A stretch of DNA of 64,000 nucleotides from Pseudomonas syringae (GTDB taxonomy: Bacteria; Pseudomonadota; Gammaproteobacteria; Pseudomonadales; Pseudomonadaceae), in contig NZ_CP066265.1 in the NCBI RefSeq assembly GCF_023278085.1, positions 2,076,501 through 2,140,500 of the forward strand, written 5' to 3'. Positions 1 through 9,328 of this stretch are shown here, piece after piece (positions within the stretch are counted from its first letter, which is position 1; each line of letters opens with the position of its first letter). The notes under the pieces are model-generated. The model was not told the DNA's origin and searched no databases. It was given only the letters and a program-made list of their open reading frames with translations. Made by a program: the position numbers and the translations under genes.

Positions 1-306
1 TTCAACACCTTGCTGATGAGCGCACTGGTGCCATTCTTCTGGGAAGTGCCCGCACTCAAACACTTGCCGTTCCTGCTCGCACTGGGCGCCTGCGGCATGT
101 CCGCGCATCTGCTGCTGACCCAAGCCTTCCGCTTCGCCGCCCCGGCCATGCTGGCGCCGTTCAGCTATTGCCAGATCGTCTTCGCCGGGTTGCTGGGCTA
201 CCTGGTCTTCGACCACATGCCATCCCCGACTGCACAGGCCGGCATTGCCATCATCTGCCTCAGCGGCCTGGCGGCGGCGTGGCAACAGCGACGCAAGGGT
301 GGGTAG
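1..306 (+). CDS. EamA/DMT-family transporter, C-terminal part
   Basis: The reading frame is open from the first base, so the gene starts outside the window and only about 101 C-terminal residues are present. They form three hydrophobic segments separated by short loops, ending in a basic tail (QQRRKGG). The stretch with FSYCQIVFAGLLGYLVFDHMP followed by a Gly/Ile-rich helix is typical of the second EamA repeat of drug/metabolite exporters (ten-helix inner-membrane proteins). The substrate cannot be told from this fragment. The family call is from recalled likeness. Confidence 0.7.
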   Translation, partial: FNTLLMSALVPFFWEVPALKHLPFLLALGACGMSAHLLLTQAFRFAAPAMLAPFSYCQIVFAGLLGYLVFDHMPSPTAQAGIAIICLSGLAAAWQQRRKGG

Positions 307-434
307 CGACCGACGCTGAACGCCGTGTCGTGCCAATGTTCAGTTTGCATGCAGTTCCTGACGCACTGCCTCACAGGTCTTCGGCGCAGAACAATGTGCA
401 GGAGGCTGCCACACATGCTTTTCGATCACGGTGG

Positions 435-1545
435 CACTGACGACGCAGAGTGCGACGTAAGTGACGGCTGAGTCCTGACACTGATCCGGGGGTAGCCTGG
501 CAGGACGCCAGGCAAGCCGCACCGGGCCATGGATGGCCCGTTGCGGCGACCCCCGGATCAGTGTCAGGACGAAGGAACCCGACGAAGTCGGGCCGGAAAC
601 GGAGCCAGGGGGTTTGGTTACTTTGGCCCCATCAAAGTAACTCGCCGAGGGGCGAAAAGGTGACCTGAGTCGAACCTCAATCTACCTGACATCACAGAAC
701 CGCCGTGTGACGCGGAGCGTCACGAACTGCATCCCCACGCGGGGCGCTCATCGTTATACACAAGTCCAACCGACTCTCGTGCATTGCGCCATGCCTCGCC
801 CGTTGCGACTGCACATAGAAGCGCTTTTTTATCGCGATGGCACTGGCGACGCAGAGTGCGACGTAAGTGACGGCTGAGTCCTGGCGCTGATCCGGGGGTA
901 GCCTGGCAGGACGCCAGGCTAGCCGCACCGGGCCATGGATGGCCCGTTGCGGCGACCCCCGGATCAGGGTCAGGACGAAGGAACCCGACGAAGTCGGGCC
1001 GGAAACGGAGCCAGGGGGTTTGGTTACTTTGGCCCATCAAAGTAACTCGCCGAGGGGCGAAAAGGTGACCTGAGTCGAACCTCAATCTACCTGACATCAC
1101 AGAACCGCTGTGTGACGCGGAGCGTCACGAACTGCATCCCTACGCGGGGCGCTCATCGTTATACACAAGTCCAATCGACTCTCGTGCATTGCGCCATGCC
1201 TCGCCCGTTGCGACTGCACATAGAAGCGCTTTTTTATCGCGATGGCACTGGCGACGCAGAGTGCGACGTAAGTGACGGCTGAGTCCTGGCGCTGATCCGG
1301 GGGTAGCCTGGCAGGACGCCAGGCTAGCCGCACCGGGCCATGGATGGCCCGTTGCGGCGACCCCCGGATCAGAGTCAGGACGAAGGAACCCGACGAAGTC
1401 GGGCCGGAAATGGAGCCAGGGGGTTTGGTTACTTTGGCCCCATCAAAGTAACTCGCCGAGGGGCGAAAAGGTGAACTGAGTCGAACCTCAACCTACCTGA
1501 CATCACAGAACCGCTGTGTGACGCGGAGCGTCACGAAATGCATCC
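435..1545. repeat. Three tandem copies of a ~405-bp structured repeat
   Basis: Near-identical units begin at 435, 841 and 1246 (period 405-406 bp); the third is cut short at about 1545. Each unit contains nested palindromes: an outer stem TGATCCGGGGGT/ACCCCCGGATCA encloses the hairpins CCTGGC-agga-CGCCAGG and CCGGGCCA-tgga-TGGCCCG. Downstream in each unit is a second conserved block containing CATCAAAGTAACTCGCCGAG. Minus-strand open frames in the units encode almost the same short Arg-rich peptide, but the DNA itself is conserved across frames, so they are not called as genes. Bases 307-434 hold nothing recognisable. Confidence 0.85.
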
Positions 1546-1600
1546 CCACGCGGAGCGTGGGGACGATACCCATTCGGGTTTTTCTGGCGGTGTCAGACGA

Positions 1601-2920
1601 TTACTCGCTGAGCGTCGGAACCTTGCGCGGGGCCATGAAGTACAGCCAGATCAGTGCGATGAAATACATCGCCGGAATCATGGTGAACAGCACGTTGTAG
1701 TTGTTGTTGGTGGCGGTCAGCACAGCGCCGACGATCTGCGTCATGAACATCCCGCCGATGGCCGCGCACATCCCGCCAAAGCCGAACACTGTGCTCATCA
1801 TGTGCTTGGGCGTGTAGTCCATCACCAGGCTCCAGATGTTAGCGGTCCAGGCCTGATGCGCACCCACCGCCAGCGAGATGGCCAGCACTGCCACCCACAA
1901 ACCGCTGGCGTTGGCGGCGAACACCACACTGCAGATGGTGATCGCGAAAATCAGCATCGATACAAGGCGCGCCTTGGTTGCACGCATGCCACGCCCGATC
2001 AGCCAGGACGACAGAATGCCGCCACCCACGCTACCGAAGTCAGCGGTGAGCCAGATCAGAATCAATGGGATACCCATCTGCGTCACGCTGATCCCCAGGT
2101 TGTATTGCTGATTGAGAAACGGCGGCAGCCAGTACAGGTAAAACCAGAACACCGGCGCAGTAATCGCATAGGCCAGCGCGAACGCCCAGGTGCCGCGCAT
2201 CTTCAGGATGCCGGAGAAAGGCACCTTGACCGGCGCAGGCTCGACCTCCTGATTGATATAGTCCAGTTCGGTCTTGCTAACGGTCGGATGCTCTTCCGGG
2301 TTGTAGTACTTCAAACGCCACATGATCACCCAGACCAGCCCCAGCGACCCCATCGCCACGAATGCCGCCTGCCAGCCCCACACCGTCAGGATCAGCGGCA
2401 ACAGCGCCGGCGTCAGCATGGCACCAACGTTGGTGCCGGCATTGAAGATACCGGTCGCGACTGCACGCTCACCGGCCGGAAACCACAGGCGGGTGGTTTT
2501 CACGCACGCCGGGTAGTTGGCCGCTTCGGTCAGGCCCAGAATGAAGCGGCAGACCATGAAGCCGACGGCAGATGTTGCGAGGCCGTGCGCGCCGGTTGCC
2601 AGGCTCCACAGCAGCACCGCGAGGAAAAACGCGCGCTTGACGCCGACCTTGTCGATGAACCGGCCTTGCAGCACGAAGCCCACGGCGTAACCGACCTGAA
2701 ACCAGAAGTTGATGTTGGCGTAGTCCATCGCCGTCCAGCTCATTTCCTTGGCCAGAATCGGCTGCATGACGCCGAGCGCCGCCCGGTCGATGTAGTTCAG
2801 CGTGGTGGCAAAGAACACCAGGGCGAGCATGCCCCAGCGGGTCTTGCCGACGGCGAGGGCGCCGCGAATCTTTTCGCCCATCCCGGCATGGGCGACAGGG
2901 TTGGTCTGGGTATTGAGCAT
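1601..2920 (-). CDS. MFS transporter, ACS (anion:cation symporter) family
   Basis: 439 residues with about twelve hydrophobic segments. The N-terminal LNYIDRAALGVMQP, the loop GRFIDKVGVKRAF and the motif FILGLTEAANYPA are characteristic of the ACS branch of the major facilitator superfamily (hexuronate, glucarate and aromatic-acid carriers). It is transcribed away from quiC across a 627-bp shared promoter region. The neighbourhood suggests uptake of quinate, shikimate or a related hydroaromatic acid. The substrate is inferred from context only. The ATG at 2920 has only a poor ribosome-binding site (GGATGG). Confidence 0.85.
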   Translation of the reverse strand: MLNTQTNPVAHAGMGEKIRGALAVGKTRWGMLALVFFATTLNYIDRAALGVMQPILAKEMSWTAMDYANINFWFQVGYAVGFVLQGRFIDKVGVKRAFFLAVLLWSLATGAHGLATSAVGFMVCRFILGLTEAANYPACVKTTRLWFPAGERAVATGIFNAGTNVGAMLTPALLPLILTVWGWQAAFVAMGSLGLVWVIMWRLKYYNPEEHPTVSKTELDYINQEVEPAPVKVPFSGILKMRGTWAFALAYAITAPVFWFYLYWLPPFLNQQYNLGISVTQMGIPLILIWLTADFGSVGGGILSSWLIGRGMRATKARLVSMLIFAITICSVVFAANASGLWVAVLAISLAVGAHQAWTANIWSLVMDYTPKHMMSTVFGFGGMCAAIGGMFMTQIVGAVLTATNNNYNVLFTMIPAMYFIALIWLYFMAPRKVPTLSE

Positions 2921-3378
2921 GATGATCTAACCATCCGTTCCAGGACTGTGCTGCTGGCAACAGTCGGACTGAGAAGTCCACTCGATGCAGGCGTTGTGCA
3001 GGTAAAGTGAAGTCGTAGAACCGTGATTCGACTGGCCGATTGACTCAGGCTTTCAGCGAAACGATCCGTCGGGCCGACAATTTACAGGTTGAGCCGCGCA
3101 AGTGTGTTGGAATGTTTCAGGCGACGCGAACCTGAACCGGGCGTGTGAACACGTGGGTTCTTCGAGCATGACGTCTGGCTGGACGGGCGAGTGAGTATTC
3201 TGGCAAGGCGGGGTGGATGCGCATGAGCAATGTTCCTGTTGTTTGAATTGTTATGGGTTGCTGCTGATGAAGCGAAAAAATCAAAACGTTTGACGGCAGG
3301 TCTATCCTGCAATCACTGCAATGTGACGCTGATGTTGCGCATTGTGTGATAAAGCGTCAATTGACTAACACGGCTTCT

Positions 3379-3393
3379 GTTCGATAATCGAAC
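3379..3393. promoter_or_regulatory. 15-bp palindrome, candidate operator between MFS gene and quiC
   Basis: GTTCGATAATCGAAC is a perfect palindrome around its central base, about 155 bp upstream of quiC in the 627-bp divergent intergenic region (2921-3547). It is a plausible site for the TetR-type regulator encoded downstream of quiC, but similar TTCGAT/ATCGAA arms also occur at 48213-48230 beside an ArsR gene, so the regulator is uncertain. No open reading frame in the region looks real. Confidence 0.45.
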
Positions 3394-3401
3394 GTAAAAC
3401 T

Positions 3402-3409
3402 AACCGGTT
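3402..3409. promoter_or_regulatory. AACCGGTT palindrome, second candidate operator
   Basis: A short perfect palindrome 8 bp downstream of the 15-bp one, in the AT-rich part of the quiC promoter region. AACCGGTT-type cores are seen in operators of several TetR-family regulators. Function is inferred from position. Confidence 0.35.
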
Positions 3410-3547
3410 CGTACACTTTAGGTTGCTGTAGGATTTTGACAGGCAAATACTTTATATGCACCTCTGAATAAGGTCAGAAAAGGCCAGGAATGAGGTGAGA
3501 TCCAGCCGTGACCCAAGCAGGTCACGTTCATTCAGGAGCTGAAAAGC

Positions 3548-5455
3548 ATGCAGCGTTCAATTGCTACCGTATCCTTGAGCGGTACTCTGCCGGAAAAGCT
3601 CGAAGCCATCGCCGCAGCCGGCTTTGACGGCGTCGAGATTTTCGAAAACGACTTGTTGTACTACGACGGTAGCCCGCGCAACGTCAGGCAGATATGCGCC
3701 GACCTGGGTATCGCCATCACGCTGTTCCAGCCGTTCCGTGATTTTGAAGGCTGCCGCCGCGATCGACTGCAACGCAATGTGGACCGTGCCGAACGCAAAT
3801 TCGACCTGATGCAGGAACTGGGTACCGATCTGGTGCTGGTCTGCAGCAACGCGTCTGCCGATTCGGTGGGCGACGAAAACATTCTGCTCGATGACCTGAG
3901 CCTGCTGGCCGAGCGCGCCGGTGCCCGCAACCTGCGGGTCGGTTACGAGGCGCTGGCCTGGGGCAAGCATGTGAACACCTGGCAACAGGTCTGGAATCTG
4001 GTGCGCCAGGTCGATCATCCGGCACTGGGCGTGCTGCTCGACAGCTTCCATACGCTGTCATTGAAGGGTGACCCGAGCGCGATTGCGCAGATCCCCGGCG
4101 ACAAGATTTTCTTTGTGCAGATGGCCGACGCGCCGATTCTGGCGATGGACGTGCTGGAGTGGAGTCGCCATTTCCGCTGCTTCCCCGGCCAGGGCGAGTT
4201 CGATCTCGCCGGTTTCCTCGCGCCGATCCTGCGCAGCGGCTACACCGGCCCGTTGTCGCTGGAAGTGTTCAACGACGGTTTCCGTGCTGCGCCGACGCGC
4301 GCCAATGCTGCTGACGGTTTGCGCTCGCTGCTGTATCTGGAAGAAAAAACCCGCCAGTTGCTGGCGCGTGACGAACCCGTAGCGGTGCCCGAGATTTTGT
4401 TCAATCCGCCGCCTGCCAGCAGTTACAACGGTGTCGAGTTTCTTGAGTTTGCAGTGGATGAAAGCCATGGCGCTCGCCTGTCGGGCTGGCTGCAACGCCT
4501 GGGGTTCGCCAAGCTGGGTCAGCACCGCTCCAAGGCCGTCAGCCTGTTGGGTCAGGGTGATATCAAGATCGTACTGAATGCCGAGCCGTATTCCTTTGCG
4601 CACAGTTTTTTCGAATCGCACGGGCCGTCGTTATGTGCAACCGCCTTGCGGGTTGATAACGGCCATCAGTCACTTGAGCGCGCGCGCGCGTTCAAGGGCC
4701 AGCCCTATCGCGGGCTGGTGGGGCCCAACGAACGGGAGATCCCTTCGGTACGGGCGCCGGACGGCAGCCTGATTTACCTGGTCGACCAGGCGCTGCCAGG
4801 CAATTCGATCTACGACAGCGACTTTGTCGTCGATCCGCAGGCGGTCGCCAAAGGCGGCTTGCAGCGTATCGACCACATGGCCATGGCGCTACCGGCCGAC
4901 AGCCTGGACAGCTGGGTACTGTTCTACAAGAGCATTCTGGATTTTGAAGCCGATGACGAAGTGGTGTTGCCCGACCCTTACGGGCTGGTCAAAAGCCGTG
5001 CACTGCGCAGTCGGTGCAGCACCGTGCGTTTGCCGCTGAACATTTCCGAGAACCGCAACACGGCCATTTCCCATGCGCTGTCGAGCTATCGCGGTTCCGG
5101 CGTCCATCACATCGCGTTCTCCTGCGAAGACATCTTTGCCGAAGTCAGCCGTGCCAAGGAGGCGGGTGTGCCCTTGCTGGACATCCCGCTGAATTACTAC
5201 GACGACCTGGCGGCACGCTTCGATTTCGACGACGAATTTCTCAGCGAACTGGCCTACTACAACGTGCTGTATGACCGCGACGCGCAGGGCGGCGAGCTGT
5301 TTCACGTGTACACCGACGCGTTCGACGGGAGGTTCTTTTTCGAGATTCTGCAACGCAAGAATGGCTACGTGGGGTACGGCGCTGCCAACGTACCGGTCCG
5401 CCTGGCGGCCATGGCCAAGGCGCGCAACGTTGCCGCACGCCAGACCCGGCTCTGA
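3548..5455 (+). CDS. quiC: 3-dehydroshikimate dehydratase, two-domain QuiC type
   Basis: 635 residues. Residues ~1-280 form a sugar-phosphate isomerase/epimerase (xylose isomerase-like TIM) barrel with metal ligands E134 (GYEALAWG), D165 (LLDSFH), Q191 (VQMADA) and E239 (SLEVFND). Residues ~290-620 are a 4-hydroxyphenylpyruvate dioxygenase-like glyoxalase region with H-H-E ligands near 442 (RIDHMA), 519 (GVHHIAF) and 598 (FFEILQ). This arrangement is that of Pseudomonas QuiC, which converts 3-dehydroshikimate to protocatechuate, feeding the beta-ketoadipate pathway. The start is supported by AGGAG nine bases upstream. The neighbouring transporter, TetR regulator and shikimate dehydrogenase agree with this role. 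What the HPPD-like half does is not clear from sequence. Confidence 0.92.
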   Translation: MQRSIATVSLSGTLPEKLEAIAAAGFDGVEIFENDLLYYDGSPRNVRQICADLGIAITLFQPFRDFEGCRRDRLQRNVDRAERKFDLMQELGTDLVLVCSNASADSVGDENILLDDLSLLAERAGARNLRVGYEALAWGKHVNTWQQVWNLVRQVDHPALGVLLDSFHTLSLKGDPSAIAQIPGDKIFFVQMADAPILAMDVLEWSRHFRCFPGQGEFDLAGFLAPILRSGYTGPLSLEVFNDGFRAAPTRANAADGLRSLLYLEEKTRQLLARDEPVAVPEILFNPPPASSYNGVEFLEFAVDESHGARLSGWLQRLGFAKLGQHRSKAVSLLGQGDIKIVLNAEPYSFAHSFFESHGPSLCATALRVDNGHQSLERARAFKGQPYRGLVGPNEREIPSVRAPDGSLIYLVDQALPGNSIYDSDFVVDPQAVAKGGLQRIDHMAMALPADSLDSWVLFYKSILDFEADDEVVLPDPYGLVKSRALRSRCSTVRLPLNISENRNTAISHALSSYRGSGVHHIAFSCEDIFAEVSRAKEAGVPLLDIPLNYYDDLAARFDFDDEFLSELAYYNVLYDRDAQGGELFHVYTDAFDGRFFFEILQRKNGYVGYGAANVPVRLAAMAKARNVAARQTRL

Positions 5456-5646
5456 CCCAGGGCCAAGGTTTTTTCAGGCTTCTGCCCGTAGGGCGTGGGA
5501 GCGACCGGGGCGGCGATCCCACAAAGACGTGTGCAGAACGATGATGTGGCAACGGAGGGACGCTGTGCGGGTTCAACGCCCTGCGGCTTTCCTCTGTCGC
5601 CAGTCGGCTTCATACTCCGCGTATTCCTCGTGGTCATGAGCCAACA

Positions 5647-6318
5647 ATGAAAACAATCTACGACTCCGCTGCCATTGAACCTGCCGCTGTTGCGCCGAAG
5701 GGGCGCAAGAACAATCCGGAAAAAACCCGCGAAGACATCCTCCAGGCAGCTGTCGCCGAATTCGTCGCCCACGGATTGAGCGGCGCTCGCGTCGATGCGA
5801 TTGCCGAGCGCACCAAAACCTCGAAACGGATGATTTATTACTACTTCGGCAGCAAGGAGCAGTTGTACGTCGACGTGCTGGAAAAGCTTTACGGGGCGAT
5901 TCGCAACACCGAAAGCGAGCTTAATCTGGGCGAGTTGGAGCCGGTCGAAGCGATTCAGCGGGTGGTGGAGTTCACGTTCGATCACCACGACAACAACGTC
6001 GATTTCGTGCGCATCGTGTGCATCGAGAACATTCATTACGGCGAGAACGTCAAGCGCTCCGACACGATTCAGGCCCAGAGCCAGACCGTCATCAGGGCGC
6101 TTGATGGCATCCTGCGTCGCGGCGAGGCCAGCGGCCTGTTCCGCGACGGCGTGCATGCGGTGGATCTGCACCTGATGATCAGCTCATTCTGCTTCTACCG
6201 GATTTCCAACCGCCACACGTTCAGCGAGATCTTCCAGATCGATCTGTGGAGCGAGGAGGTCAAGCAGCGTCACAAAGCGATGATCTGCGACGCTGTACTG
6301 CGCTATCTCAAGCGCTGA
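5647..6318 (+). CDS. TetR/AcrR-family transcriptional regulator
   Basis: 223 residues. The N-terminal DNA-binding domain (~25-75) carries TREDILQAAVAEFVAHG, then the recognition helix region TSKRMIYYYFGSKEQLY. The C-terminal helical domain is the effector-binding half; a basic, low-complexity leader of about 25 residues precedes the HTH. It lies 191 bp downstream of quiC in the same orientation and is the likely local repressor of the hydroaromatic genes. No strong Shine-Dalgarno is visible before the chosen ATG, and a nearby upstream ATG runs into a stop at once. Confidence 0.88.
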   Translation: MKTIYDSAAIEPAAVAPKGRKNNPEKTREDILQAAVAEFVAHGLSGARVDAIAERTKTSKRMIYYYFGSKEQLYVDVLEKLYGAIRNTESELNLGELEPVEAIQRVVEFTFDHHDNNVDFVRIVCIENIHYGENVKRSDTIQAQSQTVIRALDGILRRGEASGLFRDGVHAVDLHLMISSFCFYRISNRHTFSEIFQIDLWSEEVKQRHKAMICDAVLRYLKR

Positions 6319-6320
6319 CG

Positions 6321-7175
6321 TTAAAGCGTGTGGAAGTGCGCCATCATGCGTTCCGCATCGGCTGACTGACCGCTGAACAGCTCGAAAGCCTTGACCGCCT
6401 GAAACACCGCCATGGTGCTGCCATCCAGCGTCCGGCAGCCCAGCGCGCGGGCATGCCTGAGCAGTTCGGTTTCCAGCGGGAAGTAGATGATTTCCGCAAC
6501 CCACAGCTCGGCACGCAGCAACTCGACCGGCAACGGCGTGCCCGGCAGTTTGGCCATGCCGACTGGCGTGGTATTCACCAGCCCGTCGGCTTCAGCCATC
6601 GCAGCCGGCAGATCGAGACCGACCTGAGCGCGCCCGGCACCGAAGTGGTTGTTCAGGTTATCAACCAGCCCTTGCGCGCGTTGGGGTTCCACTTCAAAGA
6701 CCGTCAAGCGTTGTACGCCCGCACTCAGCAGGGCATGAGCCACCGCTGCACCTGCGCCCCCGGCACCCATTTGTACCACTCGCTGGCGTGGAGCCTGGTC
6801 CAGACCGCGCTGGAAACCTTCGGCAAAACCCAGGCAATCGGTGTTGTGCCCAATGCGCTTTCCGTCTTTGAACACCACGGTGTTCACCGCGCCGATGCCG
6901 CGCGCTTCATCGGACAGCTCGTCCAGCAACGGAATGACCGCCTGCTTGCAGGGGAAGGTAATGTTCAGGCCGGTAAAGCCGCACTGCTGCGCGCCCTCAA
7001 GCAGCCGGGGCAGGGCGTCGATGTCCAGTTGCAGCGCGTCAATATCGATCAGGCGATACAGATAGCGCAGGCCTTGTGCATCGCCTTCACGCTCGTGCAT
7101 CGCAGGCGTTCGCGAGGCTTGAATGCCCGAGCCGATCAGGCCGGCGAGCACAGAGGGGGTCTCAGTTTGATTCAT
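6321..7175 (-). CDS. Shikimate (quinate) 5-dehydrogenase, AroE-like
   Basis: 284 residues from the ATG at 7175 (MNQTETPSV); a further upstream ATG at 7202 would add nine residues but fits the family less well. Substrate-domain motifs are seen: GSGIQASRTPAMHE, NITFPCKQAVIPLLD with the catalytic Lys, and GHNTDCLGF with the catalytic Asp. The nucleotide-binding GAGGAGAAVAHAL follows, and the C-terminal TTPVGM and YFPLETELLRHA are typical of the family. It converges on the TetR gene. Given its position beside quiC it probably works in catabolism (shikimate or quinate oxidation) rather than as the biosynthetic AroE. Confidence 0.88.
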   Translation of the reverse strand: MNQTETPSVLAGLIGSGIQASRTPAMHEREGDAQGLRYLYRLIDIDALQLDIDALPRLLEGAQQCGFTGLNITFPCKQAVIPLLDELSDEARGIGAVNTVVFKDGKRIGHNTDCLGFAEGFQRGLDQAPRQRVVQMGAGGAGAAVAHALLSAGVQRLTVFEVEPQRAQGLVDNLNNHFGAGRAQVGLDLPAAMAEADGLVNTTPVGMAKLPGTPLPVELLRAELWVAEIIYFPLETELLRHARALGCRTLDGSTMAVFQAVKAFELFSGQSADAERMMAHFHTL

Positions 7176-7359
7176 AAAATATGTCTCTTGTTTTTGTGGC
7201 ACTGCCTGATCGCAGGCAGGTGTTGAATGGAATGTACCAGATGGTTAATAGTGCCGCAGGTGGCAGGCTATTGCCATGCAGCGATGTTGTGCGGTGATCG
7301 CCCTAATCAGCGATAATCCCCGGCCAATCGTTTCAAATCCCAGTGAGTCAGAATCCTGC

Positions 7360-8250
7360 ATGACCGATCCTGCTTTCAGCGCCGCCCAGCAACAAGCCAG
7401 CACCCTGTATCTGCCACCCGGTCCGTGGACGACTGTGCTCGATTGCCTGTGTGCGAAATTCTCGGCGATCAGTCGCGAACAGTGGCTGGATCGCATCGCC
7501 CGCGGGCGCGTTCTGGATGCCGAGGGCAGAACGGTGTCGCCCGACCTGGCCTATCGCGAAGGATTGAAGATCCACTATTTTCGTGAAGTGCCTAACGAAA
7601 CGCCGATCCCGGTAGTCGAGACGATCCTGTATGCCGACGAGCATCTGGTGGTCGCCGACAAACCGCATTTTCTGCCCGTCACCCCCGCAGGCGAGTATGT
7701 CGAGCAAACGCTGTTACGCCGCCTGATTCATCGGCTGGACAATCCCGACCTGGTGCCGCTGCATCGTATCGATCGGCATACCGCCGGGCTGGTGCTGTTT
7801 TCCGCCAACCGTCAGACGCGTTCGGCCTACCAGACGCTGTTCCCGACCCGGCGCATCGACAAGTTCTACGAGGCAATTGCGCCCGCACTGCCGGGGCTGG
7901 AATTTCCGCATCTGCACGAAAGTCGCCTGGTCGAGGGCGAGCCGTTCTTTCGCATGCAGGAAGGGCCGGGAGCCGCCAACACGCAGACGCGCATCGAGGT
8001 GCTGGAGCGGCAAGCGCAGTTATGGCGTTACGGCTTGTACCCGGTGACCGGCAAAAAGCACCAGTTGCGCGTGCACATGGCCGCACTGGGCGCTGCCATC
8101 TGCAATGATCCGTTCTATCCCGATGCGCTGAAGGACCCGGTAGACGACTATCGGAACCCCCTGAAACTGTTAGCCAGAGGCTTACGGTTTGTGGATCCGC
8201 TCAGCGGTGAGCCACGTCAGTTCGAAAGCCTGTTGACGCTGGACTGGTAG
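7360..8250 (+). CDS. RluA-family pseudouridine synthase
   Basis: 296 residues from the ATG at 7360; an in-frame upstream ATG at 7276 adds 28 residues that do not resemble the family. The catalytic motif HRIDRHTAGLVLFS (family HRLDxxTSG) contains the active-site Asp. An S4-like N-terminal segment (LDRIARGRVLDAEGR) and the C-terminal GKKHQLRVHMAALG also match. The enzyme should isomerise uridine in rRNA or tRNA; the target cannot be assigned. A strong terminator follows. Confidence 0.88.
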   Translation: MTDPAFSAAQQQASTLYLPPGPWTTVLDCLCAKFSAISREQWLDRIARGRVLDAEGRTVSPDLAYREGLKIHYFREVPNETPIPVVETILYADEHLVVADKPHFLPVTPAGEYVEQTLLRRLIHRLDNPDLVPLHRIDRHTAGLVLFSANRQTRSAYQTLFPTRRIDKFYEAIAPALPGLEFPHLHESRLVEGEPFFRMQEGPGAANTQTRIEVLERQAQLWRYGLYPVTGKKHQLRVHMAALGAAICNDPFYPDALKDPVDDYRNPLKLLARGLRFVDPLSGEPRQFESLLTLDW

Positions 8251-8275
8251 CCCCCGCAGTTGCGCGTGCAGGCAC

Positions 8276-8303
8276 AAAAAAACCCGCACTCGGCGGGTTT
8301 TTT
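8276..8303. terminator. Bidirectional intrinsic terminator
   Basis: AAAAAACCCGC-actc-GGCGGGTTTTTT gives an ACCCGC/GCGGGT stem with A and T runs on either side. It lies between the convergent pseudouridine synthase and lipoprotein genes and can serve both strands. Confidence 0.9.
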
Positions 8304-8327
8304 CGAATCAGTCACGTGGCGTCCGGA

Positions 8328-8552
8328 TCACAGATCCTTGACGGTACGTACCTGGTCCTTGTTGACGCGGGTTTCTTTGCCATCAAGCTGTTTGAACTCG
8401 TAGAAACCCGAATCTTCGTCGTACTTCGGAGTATCGACGGCCTGGATTTCACGACCATCGTTCATGGTGATCACAGTGGGCGATGCGCAACCGGCGAGGG
8501 AGGCAATGCTCAATGCAAGCAGGAAGGCAGCGGGAAGGGTCCGTTGTTTCAT
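8328..8552 (-). CDS. YgdI/YgdR-type small lipoprotein
   Basis: 74 residues. A type II signal peptide ends in the lipobox LAGC (Cys ~22), followed by the small SH3-like domain PTVITMNDGREIQAVDTPKY...GFYEFKQLDGKETRVNKDQV that defines the YgdI/YgdR (DUF903) lipoproteins. It is expected at the outer membrane; function is unknown. A paralogue at 20408-20632 has the same architecture. Confidence 0.9.
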   Translation of the reverse strand: MKQRTLPAAFLLALSIASLAGCASPTVITMNDGREIQAVDTPKYDEDSGFYEFKQLDGKETRVNKDQVRTVKDL

Positions 8553-8647
8553 TACTGTGTCTCCAGATGGATTCTTGATTACTTGAACTCTCAGACGTAA
8601 ACGCCGTCAGCAAGTTCCGTATACACCCCGGCAAGTTCAATAACCAC

Positions 8648-9256
8648 TTACTTGGCGAGATTTTCATTGATCCCTGCCAACAGACAGGGTGTGTTCAGGT
8701 TGGCCAGCCGTGGGTCATCGGTTGCCAGTTGCAGGGCGACCGGTTGCAGTGACTCCATGGCCCGCCGCGGGCTGCGTTCGCCTGTCTGCCAGGCGGCTTC
8801 CAGCGTTGCGGCATGAGCGACCGGGATCATACATAAAAGCGGCTGCCAGTGCTGACCTTCGCGCACCATGATCGGGCGCTGCGGGTGTTCGAGGGCCTTT
8901 TCGCGGAGTGCCTGCAGCAGAGGCTCATCGACCAGCGGCACGTCACAGGGCAGAACCAGCAGCCACTGATGCCGCGCCCGTGGCAGCGCGGCACGGATTC
9001 CGGCCAGCGGGCCGTTGAACTCGGTGTCGTCATCCTGAACCAGTTGGTCGGCGTAGCGCGCATAGCGCTCGATATTACGGTTACAGGAGATGATCAGGTC
9101 GTCAGTCAATGGCCGGGTCAAACCATGCAGGTGCTCGATGAGGGCTTTGCCCTGCCATTCGATCAAGCCCTTGTCACGCCCGCCCATGCGTTGCCCGCGA
9201 CCTCCGGCCAGCAGCAGGATCGAGCAGGGCGGCAAGGCGGCACGGACATTCATCAA
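8648..9256 (-). CDS. mobA: Molybdenum cofactor guanylyltransferase MobA
   Basis: 202 residues. The nucleotidyltransferase signature [20 protein letters not shown] is at ~15-35, and [13 protein letters not shown] carries the metal-binding Asp. MobA transfers GMP to molybdopterin to make the bis-MGD cofactor. It is divergent from moaB-moeA across a 72-bp gap, so the three genes form a molybdopterin locus. Two adjacent ATG codons (9256, 9253) could both be the start. Confidence 0.93.
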   Translation of the reverse strand: MMNVRAALPPCSILLLAGGRGQRMGGRDKGLIEWQGKALIEHLHGLTRPLTDDLIISCNRNIERYARYADQLVQDDDTEFNGPLAGIRAALPRARHQWLLVLPCDVPLVDEPLLQALREKALEHPQRPIMVREGQHWQPLLCMIPVAHAATLEAAWQTGERSPRRAMESLQPVALQLATDDPRLANLNTPCLLAGINENLAK

Positions 9257-9328
9257 ACACTCGGCGGGCAGTCAAAAGGAGTGCTGTGATATAACACCGG
9301 CCTGTTCCCTTAACAACCGGATGAGGCC

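Noticed and set aside
692..1333. Short Arg-rich open frames on the minus strand inside the 405-bp repeats, nearly identical to each other
   Set aside because: They exist because the repeat DNA is conserved; conservation extends across frames and into palindromes, and no ribosome-binding site was seen. Similar database entries for P. syringae are probably also repeat-derived.
1538..3010. A 490-codon open frame antisense to the MFS transporter gene
   Set aside because: Composition is His/Gln/Arg-rich with no family likeness; it is the shadow of a GC-rich gene on the other strand.
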